Assembly: GCF_963675165.1 (NCBI RefSeq)
Contig: NC_087378.1
Location: 4,769,205 to 4,833,204, forward strand
Origin: Halichondria panicea
Taxonomy: Eukaryota; Porifera; Demospongiae; Suberitida; Halichondriidae
Direction of reading: 5' to 3'
Length of the DNA stretch: 64,000 nucleotides
Shown here: one piece after another, positions 1-10,053 of the stretch
Position numbering within the stretch: the stretch's first letter is position 1
Layout of the letters: each line of letters opens with the position of its first letter
Notes under the pieces: model-generated
What the model was told of the DNA's origin: nothing
The model's database searches: none
The model's input: the letters and a program-made list of their open reading frames with translations, nothing else
Position numbers and translations under genes: made by a program

Positions 1-340
1 CCTCCTAACTTTCTTGCTTGGCTGCACTCTGTCTTGCGCAGCAGGAAACAAGGTAGCCTACGAAACAAGGTAGCCTACAACAAATGCTTTCAGGGTTTTA
101 CTCGATCAACTAGCTACGGTCAACTTTAATAAATTAAGTACAGTGTCATGTGACCCAAGCTCCGCCCTCACTAGTAATTGCAGACGTTTACCACCCACGC
201 ACGTGATAAACATTCCAAAGCGCGCATGAATATCATTATAACAAAATTCCATGTCATCTTAATTTGGACAGTCCTTAATACCTCCTTAATACCCCTGAGG
301 GGTTGATCACAAAGGCAGGTTGATCACAAAGGCAGCACGT

Positions 341-468
341 ATGGACATCACATCTAGACTCTATGTACTAATGATGCAGCACAAGCGTCGCCCTACACCA
401 TTCATCGACCGCACTGCTTGCAAACGCCTGCTGGAGAAGTACCCTACCGTAGTTGATAAGACGGATAT
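341..468 (+). CDS. Candidate short coding exon, unrecognised
   Basis: An ATG at 341 opens a 43-codon reading frame that runs to a consensus GTGAGT splice donor at 469. The peptide is basic and compact (contains RRPTPFIDRTACKRLLEKYP) and looks coding. A pyrimidine-rich stretch ending in CAG at about 528 could be the next acceptor, but the following frame stops within a few codons, so this may be a fragment. I do not recognise the protein. The 17-bp tandem duplication at 301-334 lies just upstream. Confidence 0.3.
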
Positions 469-765
469 GTGAGTTATTATTATTGCAAGCTAAATTTTTT
501 GTTGTGTCCTAAATTTGTTTTCTGTGCAGTGATACATTTTAAAATGGCTTAGTTCAAGTCACATGGTCTGCATGATTTTGGAAGGAGGCGTTGAAGAATA
601 AGTTTAGGAATGCATGGCGATCGATACTGAGAATGACATCTTCAAGTGGTAGGGTGTCAAAAGGTAGGGTGTCAAAAGGTGTGTGTATATTTCTATTTCT
701 TCTGTGATATGCAGGCGAAGACAACTGTAACAATATTTTGTGTACTATAGCCTCTGAGGAGGATT

Positions 766-935
766 GTGATATGGGAACATGATTATGAAGAAAAGCTGCA
801 AAAACTCCAAGAAGAAATAGAGCTAGATATCCCAAGAGAGAGAATGGATCTTGTGAAAGACGAACCATCTGTTTTTGATGTGATCAATGTTTTTCCACTT
901 GGTCAATCTTCACGGGTCAACCAGTCAATAACTAT
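766..935 (+). CDS. Candidate coding fragment, unrecognised
   Basis: An open stretch encodes an acidic, probably helical peptide (for example EEKLQKLQEEIELDIPRERM). Its composition is more like protein than random AT-rich DNA. No domain is recognised and exon borders are unclear. It runs into the MITE beginning at 957, which may have truncated it. Confidence 0.22.
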
Positions 936-956
936 AACCACCCTGTATGTATATAT

Positions 957-1329
957 GTGACAGGCTCTGGGAAAACAGACCAATTGGCGCAAGCTATCAT
1001 CTATATACCAGATGATAGAGCAAATAATTGCCTACGCATTGATATGCTTTGCTTAGTGTGCACATATCTCGTTCCATGCCTGAGTTATGACTCGAAGTTG
1101 TGCCCACTCAAAGATAACGCCCACTCAAAGATTGCTAAATTGGGAAAAGTAAGGTAATAGTGGCTGCTTAGACAAAGCGCTTTGATGGAAAGAGTTGATT
1201 CAGAGTATCGGATTTTGCAGAGAGGACTGTAGATAACTATAAGCCAAGAAAAAAATTTAGTCCATAAATCTGGCTATTGCTCAATATCAATATCTGCTCC
1301 AATTGGTCTGTTTTCCCAGAGCCTGTCAC
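957..1329. mobile_element. MITE with GTGACAGG termini (family copy 1)
   Basis: Terminal inverted repeats of about 30 bp begin GTGACAGGCTCTGGG and end with the exact complement at 1,299-1,329; both sides are flanked by TATA-type sequence. There is no coding capacity. The interior (about 1,006-1,150) recurs at about 40,100-40,255, and in reverse orientation at about 8,725-8,905. It is a non-autonomous DNA transposon whose superfamily I cannot assign from the ends alone. Confidence 0.75.
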
Positions 1330-1807
1330 ATATATAATATACCATCAGGTCAATACCGATCACGATACATGCACGTGCACAGGGCAAGAACAGCTAGCAG
1401 CTAGTTTACACTTTGTACTAGTTTACACTTTGTAAATCTATGTGTATACTCTGAACATATCAGTTTACAAACTCGGACACTCCACACGGACTTGTGTAAA
1501 CTGCTATGTAGATGAACCAAGTTTATAAAGTAGTTTACACACAGTGTAAACCGCGTGGATACTTTTGTAAATGCTGCTATGAATCTGTAAATGCTTTTTA
1601 AATCCTTAAATTCAATTATTCTCCAATGACTTCTTTTTGCCACCAAGCTATCTTTAGGACTTTTGTCTAGCCGTTGGTCCAACGTTTCAATGAACTTACC
1701 TTAAGGACACTATTTTAAACGGGTACTAAATTTGGCGGTTTGGAGACCTACCAATTTGGCAGGTACTAATTTTAGCTATTTCATAATTCAGTTTCCAAAT
1801 TTTTTAA

Positions 1808-3531
1808 TTAGCGATAGGAATAATTATCACACACAATTGAATTGAATGAATTAGCTAGTGTCACAAACAATGAACAAACAATGCATTCAAAAGGGTCCTC
1901 TGGTGGTAAAACAGTTGTTCCATCCAATAGTCCTGATATGCCAGCCTTCATCCATCCATTATATATGACTTTTCTTCCTTTCTCAGTTGAAAAGAAGTTA
2001 TACAAGTTAACTAACCATTGGGCATGGAGTGGTTTAATCACTGAAAGACGAAAGTCAACTTCAACATCTTCAAGATTCATTTCAGAGTCTAGTTGCTTAC
2101 TAACAGCATCAGAATAATACGTGACAAATTCCTTTTTCATAAACTGCTTTGCAGAGCCATTCACGGTCAAATCTAGAGGCTGGAAGAAATGCGTCATATT
2201 TGCTGGGACATAAACACATTCAATATCAAGTGAACACAATCTTTGCTTAACTGCATTGGTCATCTGACCCTTAAACACATCCCAAATCAACAAAGCTTTT
2301 TGGTCTTCAGGCAGATTTAATTCTCTTCGTGTCTTCACTACGTATGGATCAATAATTTCATTGATTAGCTTTAAGGTTTCCACCTCGTTAGACCAATGTT
2401 TTGGATTCTGAGTGATGGAAAATCCAGGTGGAAACGTAAAATCACGTGGTTGACTAGCCTTGGTTTTACCACTGTAAATCACTTGCATAGGCAGTATTTC
2501 GTTAGACATAGTTATGACCAAATTAAGAGTAATGGCCCGCTTATCTGTTACACCTTTGATAGGAACCGACTTTTCTCTCCTTGTACTGCCATTGTAGATT
2601 TGCCGACTGATATGAATGAAGAAGGTGTTTGATCTGAATTGAGAATAAGTGCAGGTGGGACTTCGTATTTCTTGATCGTCGTATCAATTTGACCCAAGTA
2701 CTCTAATCTGCATTCATCATAAAGGCCTTGTGGTACTGGTGGACGTGACGTAGTACCAGCTCTCTTTGTTAATCCCATTCTCCGATACAATGACTGAACC
2801 CAAGACCGTGGCATACAAAAGTTGTGTAGGTGCTGAGATGACGTTGGATTAGTTTTAATTAGAGCAGCTGCTGTTGCCCTAACAACGTGAATGTTCACAA
2901 CTCCACCTTTGGTCCTAATACCAGTCAAATATTTTATGAGTTTTTGATCAAGTTCGAGAAGAATTGGTGGACGTCCTCGTGGCTTTGGCACAATTTCTGT
3001 AATAGGCTGAGGAATTAGATGCTGCTTCGTTTGTTTGGCTAATTGACTTTTATAAGCTCTCTTAAAGTTTCGTACAGTACTTTCATTTAAATTGGGAAAT
3101 TGAGCTGAAAAGTGACGTCTGGCTCTTTCGTTCCCATTTTCAAGGGCATACTTCCCAATATTTGCACGTTGTTTACTAGAATACTTCATATACGTACCAC
3201 GACATTGTCTTTTTTCATTTGTAGGTTGTGGGTTAGACAGGTCGGACACTTCTCGGGTCACTTCTTCATATTCAACGGTACCAAGACCTGATTCTTCTCT
3301 TGAAGGTAAATGTAGAGCTGTGGCTGAAGATGTTGCACTGCTTTGCTGCTGGACATCAGATCTATTGCAGCGAGTAAATCCAAATTGAAACAGAGACATC
3401 ATTACTTCTAAAGCTAACTCGACTAGAGCTTGCAGCTGTGAGATTGGAGGTCCACGTGGGCCAATTTGCGCATGCCCAGAGGATTTCACTACGTTGTACG
3501 TACGTACGTACGTGTACACAGTACAGTACAC
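1808..3531 (-). pseudogene. Pogo/jerky-type DDE transposase, frameshifted
   Basis: Two minus-strand frames together cover one transposase: an N-terminal part (3,531-2,548) and a catalytic part (2,521-1,808). The N-terminal segment carries basic helix-turn-helix-like DNA-binding sequence and a KPRGRPP AT-hook-like motif. The catalytic core follows the DDE_1 pattern: first Asp in LNSDQT (near 2,633), second in IWDVFK (near 2,280), third in QPLDLT (near 2,172). The break is an indel near 2,560, where the two frames abut without loss of conserved sequence. It would cut and paste the element at TA sites. The true start may be downstream of 3,531, because the first residues read through a GTAC microsatellite (3,497-3,515) and look non-coding. 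Confidence 0.85.
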
Positions 3532-3583
3532 TAGGTCATGTCAAGAACTTGAAAGTGTATATAGCGCTAGTATAGTGTAAAGC

Positions 3584-4105
3584 ATGGCTATTAGTGAAGT
3601 TAGTTGTAGTTTTTACTGTGGTCTCAGAGGCTATCACCAGTATCGCTTGGTTTGGAATCCTACTCGTGATGAAGAATTGGTAGTAAAACACGAAAGTCAC
3701 AACCATCACGATCGGTACGCGATTGCTTGTTTGAAAAAGCTACCTGGCCATTTATCTGAAAGTATTGTTGGTCACTTCCCCAAGGAGATTGCTAGGTTTA
3801 CATATTTTATCATACTCCGTGGTGGAAGACTATCAGCTAAAGTACTAGATACACAGCACAGGCGATCACCATTAGTACAAGGTGGATTAGAAATACCAAT
3901 ACAGGTAACTTTGACAATGGAGTGGAGTACGAATGGAATGAATCAGCTTTGTGTGGAAAAATATAGATCTTTGGTTGAGGAGCGGTACAAAGAACCTGTA
4001 GAAGGACAGTTTGAAGATGCTACAGCTGATATTCTACAAAAGATCAACATAGTACCAGAAGATCAAGAGCTCAATTCTGATGATAATTCAGATATGGAAA
4101 TATAG
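3584..4105 (+). CDS. HIRAN-domain-like protein inside a pogo transposon
   Basis: An intact 173-codon frame, divergent from the transposase with its start about 50 bp away, probably shares a bidirectional promoter. Residues ~15-110 resemble a HIRAN domain: a leading beta segment (YRLVW), then E..N..DRYAIA, then VGHFPKEIA, matching the family pattern of E-x-x-N-x-x-D-x-x-A-I followed by (I/V)G-(Y/H)-x-P. HIRAN domains (as in HLTF/Rad5) bind 3' DNA ends. The C-terminus is acidic (EDQELNSDDNSDMEI). Its position inside the inverted ends marks it as a transposon gene. A role in handling transposition intermediates is inference; the domain call is by eye. Confidence 0.62.
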   Translation: MAISEVSCSFYCGLRGYHQYRLVWNPTRDEELVVKHESHNHHDRYAIACLKKLPGHLSESIVGHFPKEIARFTYFIILRGGRLSAKVLDTQHRRSPLVQGGLEIPIQVTLTMEWSTNGMNQLCVEKYRSLVEERYKEPVEGQFEDATADILQKINIVPEDQELNSDDNSDMEI

Positions 4106-4391
4106 ATCTAGATCATACAAGAATACACTACTAAACTAGTACTATACTGTACGTACATATACATGTATTATATTTGTTGTACTATCGACCTATAATGATA
4201 GCTAATAGACTACTTCCATTTAAACGAATTTTAAAAATTTCTTTGGTTAAATAAAAGTATGCGAGTACTTATATTAGCGGTTTGGGTCGTTCTCGCTAAA
4301 AACGCTAAATTTAATACCCGTTTATAATAGTGACCTTAAGGTATTTAAACCTGGGTAGGGTGCAAAGTAAGTAATTTGGTAATAACGATAA

Positions 4392-4470
4392 CTTACTTAG
4401 AGATCTCCAATGCAATTTGTGTTGTACAATTTTGCAGCCATCGTCTTCGTCATCGGACTCCTCTGTCATG
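4392..4470 (-). CDS. Candidate exon, acidic 'WRS' type protein
   Basis: On the minus strand an acidic segment (MTEESDDEDDG) is followed by KIVQHKLHWRS and then a GTAAGT donor at about 4,391. The layout resembles the exon at 21,273-20,992, where acidic residues precede VKSLPWRS, and more loosely the exon at 15,145-15,048. It may be a relic of the same transposon-linked family. No neighbouring exon was found. Confidence 0.35.
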
Positions 4471-4742
4471 TAAGAGTAAGAGTAATTTAGATAGCACCAG
4501 ATGGCACCAGTAATTTTTTTGTTCATTTTTCGTGACCACATGCGATCTCCTTTCAAACATCTGAGAAAAATAAAGTTACACATCATGCAGTACACCTGTT
4601 TTCTTACCCTATGACGTCGAGAACGATATTTTTGTGATTTTGCTGTTTATCCACATAGTTTTCACTGGGCAAAAACTTGAATTTCCTGTAGACCTGGGAT
4701 TTATGTAGGACATACCACTTTAGCTTTCCTTTCCAAATCCTT

Positions 4743-4956
4743 TACACAAACGATGTGTCTAACATTTTTTCATAAAGTATCTGATTGTTCTTGTACCATA
4801 CAGGACAAGTGTCTATGCACATTTCATGAAGTACATGATTGTTCTTGTATCATACAAGAGTTAACTATAGGAAACGTATGATGTGTCTATGCACATTTCA
4901 TGAAGTACATGATTGTTCTTGTATCATCACAAGAGTGACCAGAGGAAACGTCATGT
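4743..4956. repeat. Tandem repeat, three ~75-bp units
   Basis: Three head-to-tail units contain GTGTCTA..ACATTTCATGAAGTACATGATTGTTCTTGTATCAT-like sequence (start points near 4,753, 4,808 and 4,885). Units two and three are nearly identical and unit one is diverged. The wider stretch 4,600-5,180 holds nothing else I can support. Confidence 0.75.
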
Positions 4957-5289
4957 GCCAATACACATATTTTGAGGTACAAGTTTCCTGGTATTATTTT
5001 TATGGTATAAGACAAGTAAGGTGTCACAATTATATGCGTATACAAGCTACTTAAGTCATTTGATTTTATAATATTATGTTTAACACATGCCGGATATAAT
5101 TATCATCTTGTTCACTGTGCAAAATAATTATTACAGACAATTTTTTTTATGAGTTATACACGATACATTCTAACAGCTAGTGGGCAGACAAGAAGGACAG
5201 ATTCACAAGCACCAAAATTGAGTTTGTCCACAAGCGATACTGTCCTACCCACAATTAGTTGAACTGGTAGAAAGGACTATCCCAGTCAA

Positions 5290-6215
5290 GGAGTTGGAGT
5301 TGGGACTCACCCCAGGAGACAGGTTACACTTGCCCAATGCACAAGCAAAGGTTTCAGCTGATGCATCCTCATACGGTCAAGACGGAAAGACGGATGGAAA
5401 CCAGTTGCATTCGCATCCCGATCTATGACCGAGACAGAACGCCAAATAGAAAAGGAGGCACTACGTGGGCTTGCGAAAAGTTCTCAGATTTCATCCTAGG
5501 AAAACGGATCCAGGTTGAAACGGACGATCCTCCCAGACTACCCTTGGGAAATGATTGCAGCAGACCTGTTTCACCTTGAAGGAAAATACTACTTGGACTA
5601 TTTCTCACGCTTTCCGGAAGTGAAAAAACTGAGATCCACTACGAGTCAAACTGACAGTGTTTGCGAGATTTGGGATACCGGAAACGATCAGGACCGATAA
5701 TGGCCCACAATTTAGCTCGAAATAATTTGCGGACTTTTTCAAGAAGTACAATTTCTCGCATGTCACCAGCAGCCCCCATTTTACAGCCAGTAATGGTCAG
5801 GCAGAAAGTGCAGTCAAGGCTTTGCTGTCCTACTCCACTCCCATGGGCAGAAAGATCACCAGCCGAACTGTTGATGGGACGACAAAGAGGAACTGATACC
5901 CCAATGGCCCTATCTTAGAGACTTCCGTCTGGACAATGAGAGTTACTCAGTACGATAGACTCCAGGAGTTACCAGACATACCACACAACACCTCGGTGTT
6001 GGTGACCCGTATCACTGCAGGAACCACTGTGCTAATACTCCAGGTGTGCAAACACCACGTGGCGAGTTAAGAAGCACAGATAAATGTTCAAATGTCTGAA
6101 CAATCTCAAGATCGAACAACATCAGCCCGAGGTCCCGAACTGGTACTCAACTCAGACCCCCTGCTTGAAGGGAGCTGTGCTGTAACTGAGGTGTGCTGTA
6201 ACATTGCATAATCAT
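5290..6215 (+). pseudogene. Ty3/gypsy retrotransposon pol fragment (RNase H-integrase)
   Basis: All three plus frames are needed to follow the protein. Near 5,350-5,460 RNase H sequence is visible (VSADASS, then KPVAF-type and MTETERQIEKEA). From about 5,530 an integrase core follows: PWEMIAADLFHLEGK...DYFSRFPEV, then RTDNGPQF (second catalytic Asp near 5,695) and NGQAE (catalytic Glu near 5,805). The rest to about 6,215 looks like the integrase C-terminus. Several indels and missing segments make it non-functional. No LTRs were recognised. Confidence 0.8.
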
Positions 6216-6555
6216 TATGGTGTTTTGTATATTTAGCTTGAGTCCATACTTGGTTGACTATCATTATGGTTGACTATCATTATTCTATGCTGGACTAAAG
6301 TGATCTCTTGCTATTAATTAATAACCTTTTAGCTAACAATACAGCTACAATCCGTAAGTACGTATGACGTAATGCGTTTCCAATCCCTTTCCTTTACTAT
6401 CATGGTCTGAGTTTGGACCGATGACCTAAAACTGTACCTTTCTCCAGATGATGAAATATTAAAGGTAGGCGCTGCGTTCCTAATAGTGGGATGAATGGGA
6501 TGCGATGCGTATGCTGACGCCCAATCTGCAAAAGAAAAGAAAAAACTATGCTTAA

Positions 6556-7453
6556 CCCTTTCCCGGCTTTGGACGACATATGTTGTCCAGCGGACCGAGA
6601 TTTTTCAAAAATTTGCTGTGCACACTGTGTTGGAGCTATGCACACGCTGTAGGTACCAGCACATGCGCATTGAGCTGCTCTTTCACATGGTATTTTCAAC
6701 ATCTTGCTTCGAGGTACGCTTCTGTGCAGTACTGTCGAAAGAAAAGTGACCGTTTGATGATGACTTCAAGATCTTTGTAGTACAACCTCAGTGGGGTTCT
6801 AGAGCTGCTAGACAGTGAGAATATCGATGCTTATGGCCTTGTAGAGTAAGAGGACAGTGACTGGGATCCTAGCTAGGTAGGAAGCTACCTCAAGCTAAAA
6901 AATAAACAGCCTGAGGAGCCTGAAGGAGCTGGACCAAGTTTCTGGATCTGTAAGTCTAGAGTAGCATTTGTACAACATACTGTATTCTGATAGCTTCAGG
7001 ATAGCTTCAGTATAGGTTTGCTTAGGCTAGTTAGTACAGCAGTGGATATCATGAGCCACCATTGAACTTGTAAACGTGTGTGTAGGTGAAGAACGTTTCC
7101 CGGGAAAAGGGCGTCTGCTGATACGACCTCGCAGAGACGTTTCGGCAGATCCTGATCGAACTATGTCACCGTGAGAACATTGAGAACACTTACTTAGTGT
7201 CTATAGTCACTTTGTGCCTTCGTATAATATTGTTTGTGTACATAATTGTGAATGTTTGTAAACAATCGCTAATTAGTTGGGGGTGGTCAGTTGCTAGGTA
7301 ACGATGATGATGTCATGGTACCCCCGGGGTCTGGGCTACCTGTAGGAAATAGTTACGAGTGATTTCAATGTATGGTTCATAAGATATGGATTTTTAAAGA
7401 AAAAACATGTATTTATTCTGTATTATTTTGTTTTAATTAAAGCCGGGAAAGGG
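6556..7453. mobile_element. piggyBac-derived non-autonomous element, family I copy 1
   Basis: TTAA (6,552-6,555 and 7,454-7,457) flanks ends reading CCCTTTCCCGGCTTT and their complement. TTAA target duplication and CCC ends are diagnostic of piggyBac. The interior includes a plus-strand acidic stretch (LLDSEN..., EEDSDWDP) typical of the start of piggyBac transposases, so it is probably an internal deletion product. Sister copies lie at 42,715-43,137 (truncated) and 59,618-60,514 (complete). An 11-bp tandem duplication at 6,989-7,010 is absent from both sisters. Confidence 0.85.
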
Positions 7454-7457
7454 TTAA

Positions 7458-8168
7458 GTGAAGAGGGACTGCGCATCACTGATAATTATGTTAGTGCATG
7501 CCTTCACACCAGTTATGTTTCTGCTACAGTCAAATCTTTCGTAGAAATGACAAAATTCATACTGTCTCAGCTTGATTCGCCTGGTCTCTTCCTACTAAGT
7601 GAGAGGATATCACAGGACCCCCGAAAATTATTTTGGGGCAGAGAAGTGGCAACCCAAATATAGTGGCAACCCAAATATTGTGGAATCTGCAATCAGAAAT
7701 CTAATTGGACCGGCCAAGTTCAAAGAGTCCAATTCCCAAACGCAAAAGGCATTGTTAATCATAATTATACATAGTGCCTATGCTAAATGCTTTCTTAGTC
7801 CTACAGTCTTCTTTGTTGATTTTTTTGCCAGATTTTTGTACTGTTCCATCCACATTGCACAGCATACAAATTGACATCATCCTTTAGTTTTTCCTGGCTT
7901 GAGTGTAGCATATTACTTTCAATTTCTGGAAACAACATGAAAGTTATATCATTTAATGTGTTAACTTTGGAGTATCATTCTTTAGTGTAGTCGAGAAAAT
8001 CTGTCTCATCAGTCCTAAGCACTCAAAAAACATTTCATATTTATTTCCGTATCGTTCATAGCGTTTCAACAAAGCTTCAACAGAACAAATCCACTGACAT
8101 AATTATTGTATTTATGATCGACTTCCCTTTACTTACACTTTTGCTTTACTTACACTTTTGTTGGTTTC
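7458..8168. other. Intergenic, nothing recognised
   Basis: AT-rich sequence with 17-bp perfect tandem duplications at 7,645-7,678 and 8,127-8,160. I see no gene. Confidence 0.5.
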
Positions 8169-8368
8169 NNNNNNNNNNNNNNNNNNNNNNNNNNNNNNNN
8201 NNNNNNNNNNNNNNNNNNNNNNNNNNNNNNNNNNNNNNNNNNNNNNNNNNNNNNNNNNNNNNNNNNNNNNNNNNNNNNNNNNNNNNNNNNNNNNNNNNNN
8301 NNNNNNNNNNNNNNNNNNNNNNNNNNNNNNNNNNNNNNNNNNNNNNNNNNNNNNNNNNNNNNNNNNNN
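8169..8368. other. Assembly gap of exactly 200 N
   Basis: The run of N is 200 bases long, probably a scaffold gap of nominal size. Open frames spanning it are meaningless. Confidence 0.99.
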
Positions 8369-8724
8369 GTAGTGTGATAGGCAAACAACGTTACCTATTG
8401 GTCCTCACATTGCATACCTAGTGACGAGAACAATACAGCAGGTAGTTCACACAAAGCAAGATGGTGAAATGCAATCCGCTGAATTTGATTTCCCTTTGAC
8501 TTGTGCAAATACGGCAGGACTGCACTGAAGAAGTTGTCAAATGTACATCTATCTATCGTTCTCTCACTTTCTGTTCCATGTCTGAAATCACACAATCAAT
8601 GGCGCATCGAACCATTTCAGTAGCCAGGCTGTGGGCATTTGGAGCAGAATTTAGTATTGAGCTAAAACAGTCCTTCGATGCTCTAAAATCCATCGAAGCG
8701 CCTCGTCCAAACTTTCGCTATTAC

Positions 8725-8905
8725 CTTATTTTTGAGTGGCGTTTTCTCGATACTACATTTTACGGCTTCGAGGTTCTAACACGCATAACTCAGGTATAAA
8801 TATAAAACTAGGTATGTGAACACTAATTGTGTAGGCAATGCTCTTTTCTATTTCTATCACTCACTTTAGTCTGCTCCAAATGTCTGGTTTTCCCAGAGCC
8901 TGTCA
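8725..8905. mobile_element. MITE fragment, GTGACAGG family (copy 2, reverse)
   Basis: The right end TTTTCCCAGAGCCTGTCAC at about 8,888-8,905 matches the terminus of the element at 957-1,329. The upstream interior (recognisable GCATTGCCTA-like and CTCAGGTATAA-like segments, reverse complemented) matches the same family. The opposite terminus was not found. From here to 9,291 I see no gene. Confidence 0.6.
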
Positions 8906-9291
8906 CACATAGTAGTAGGCCATGGGTTGGAGGAAGAAAAAGAAGTGCCACAGGGCCAAGCTGGAAACTCCCTTGTACACTCCAGTGAACAATATTAAAC
9001 ACTTAATCACGTTATCAGCTTGAACATACCAGAAAATGCACATAGTATCGCAAGACCAGTGAGCAAGCTGGAGCAGCTCAGCTCATGTGTCCTGGACACC
9101 CTTGCAAACCCTGCAGTGTAGCTCGCGGCTACTGTTAATGGACCCCGTTTTTTTATTATTAAAGTGGTACATCACTTTGTTTTTTTACTATTAATGCAAT
9201 TCTCCATATTTATTCCTATTGAAAACAATACTTCATATTTTTTCAAATACAACAAGATTCAGTGAACACATGTAATAACATTAACAGTCAG

Positions 9292-9534
9292 TTAACTATG
9301 GTCGTACAGATTGCAGTAGATGATTGCGATCTATAGGTAATGCGTCATATCCTACGCGAGGATATTACTATCTTTTGGCAGTACCGGTCTAAGCGGATGT
9401 CACGTGCCCATTTATCTCTGTCATGCTAGAGGTTGGGGTCACGTGACTGCGGTTAGGTTTTGGGGGAGTACTGAGAGAGGGGCCCCTGCGATTAGCATTA
9501 AGCACGTAAGTGTTGGGGGCCCTCATTCAGCCCC
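9292..9534. repeat. Repeat unit A, copy 1
   Basis: This 243-bp segment recurs at 9,811-10,053 with a single difference seen (CACGTAAG versus CATGTAAG). It is followed by a 73-bp spacer and unit B. Confidence 0.9.
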
Positions 9535-9607
9535 CGAAACGGTATATCAACATCGTCGGATGGAAAATGTAGGTCTTAAAACCTCCGTGAATGGGAGGGT
9601 GGGAGGC

Positions 9608-9813
9608 TTAAGATTTGAGCAGCCAATTTGTCTGTGGCTTGCTGACAGTAGCTGTACTTTAGCACGTGGAACCAGGATGCTATACTGGATGCGCATGTGC
9701 GGTAGGCATGCATGTAACCAGAAGCCACGCCTATATGATCGTGGGCTTCGAGGTAAGGCCGCGGTTAGTGTATTCCCTCGTTAACTACGTTTAACTACAT
9801 TAAACTACATTTA
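9608..9813. repeat. Repeat unit B, copy 1
   Basis: This 206-bp segment recurs at 14,081-14,286 with no differences noticed. It ends in reiterated TTAACTACATT-like words and abuts the second A unit at 9,811. Confidence 0.9.
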
Positions 9814-10053
9814 ACTATGGTCGTACAGATTGCAGTAGATGATTGCGATCTATAGGTAATGCGTCATATCCTACGCGAGGATATTACTATCTTTTGGCAG
9901 TACCGGTCTAAGCGGATGTCACGTGCCCATTTATCTCTGTCATGCTAGAGGTTGGGGTCACGTGACTGCGGTTAGGTTTTGGGGGAGTACTGAGAGAGGG
10001 GCCCCTGCGATTAGCATTAAGCATGTAAGTGTTGGGGGCCCTCATTCAGCCCC
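9811..10053. repeat. Repeat unit A, copy 2
   Basis: Near-identical to 9,292-9,534. It is followed not by the 73-bp spacer but by the 4-kb G-rich block. Confidence 0.9.

Larger units (their letters stand above)
1699..4341. mobile_element. Pogo-type DNA transposon, complete ends
   Basis: Inverted ends of about 40 bp start CCTTAAGG at 1,699 and finish CCTTAAGG at 4,341, with 4-5 mismatches between the arms. A TA dinucleotide lies directly outside each end (1,697-1,698 and 4,342-4,343), the target duplication of the Tc1/mariner/pogo superfamily. The 2,643-bp body holds two divergent genes: a DDE transposase on the minus strand and a HIRAN-like gene on the plus strand. The transposase is frameshifted, so this copy is probably non-autonomous. 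Confidence 0.88.

Noticed and set aside
8114-8421. Open frames across the run of N
   Set aside because: Most residues are undefined; the stretch is an assembly gap.
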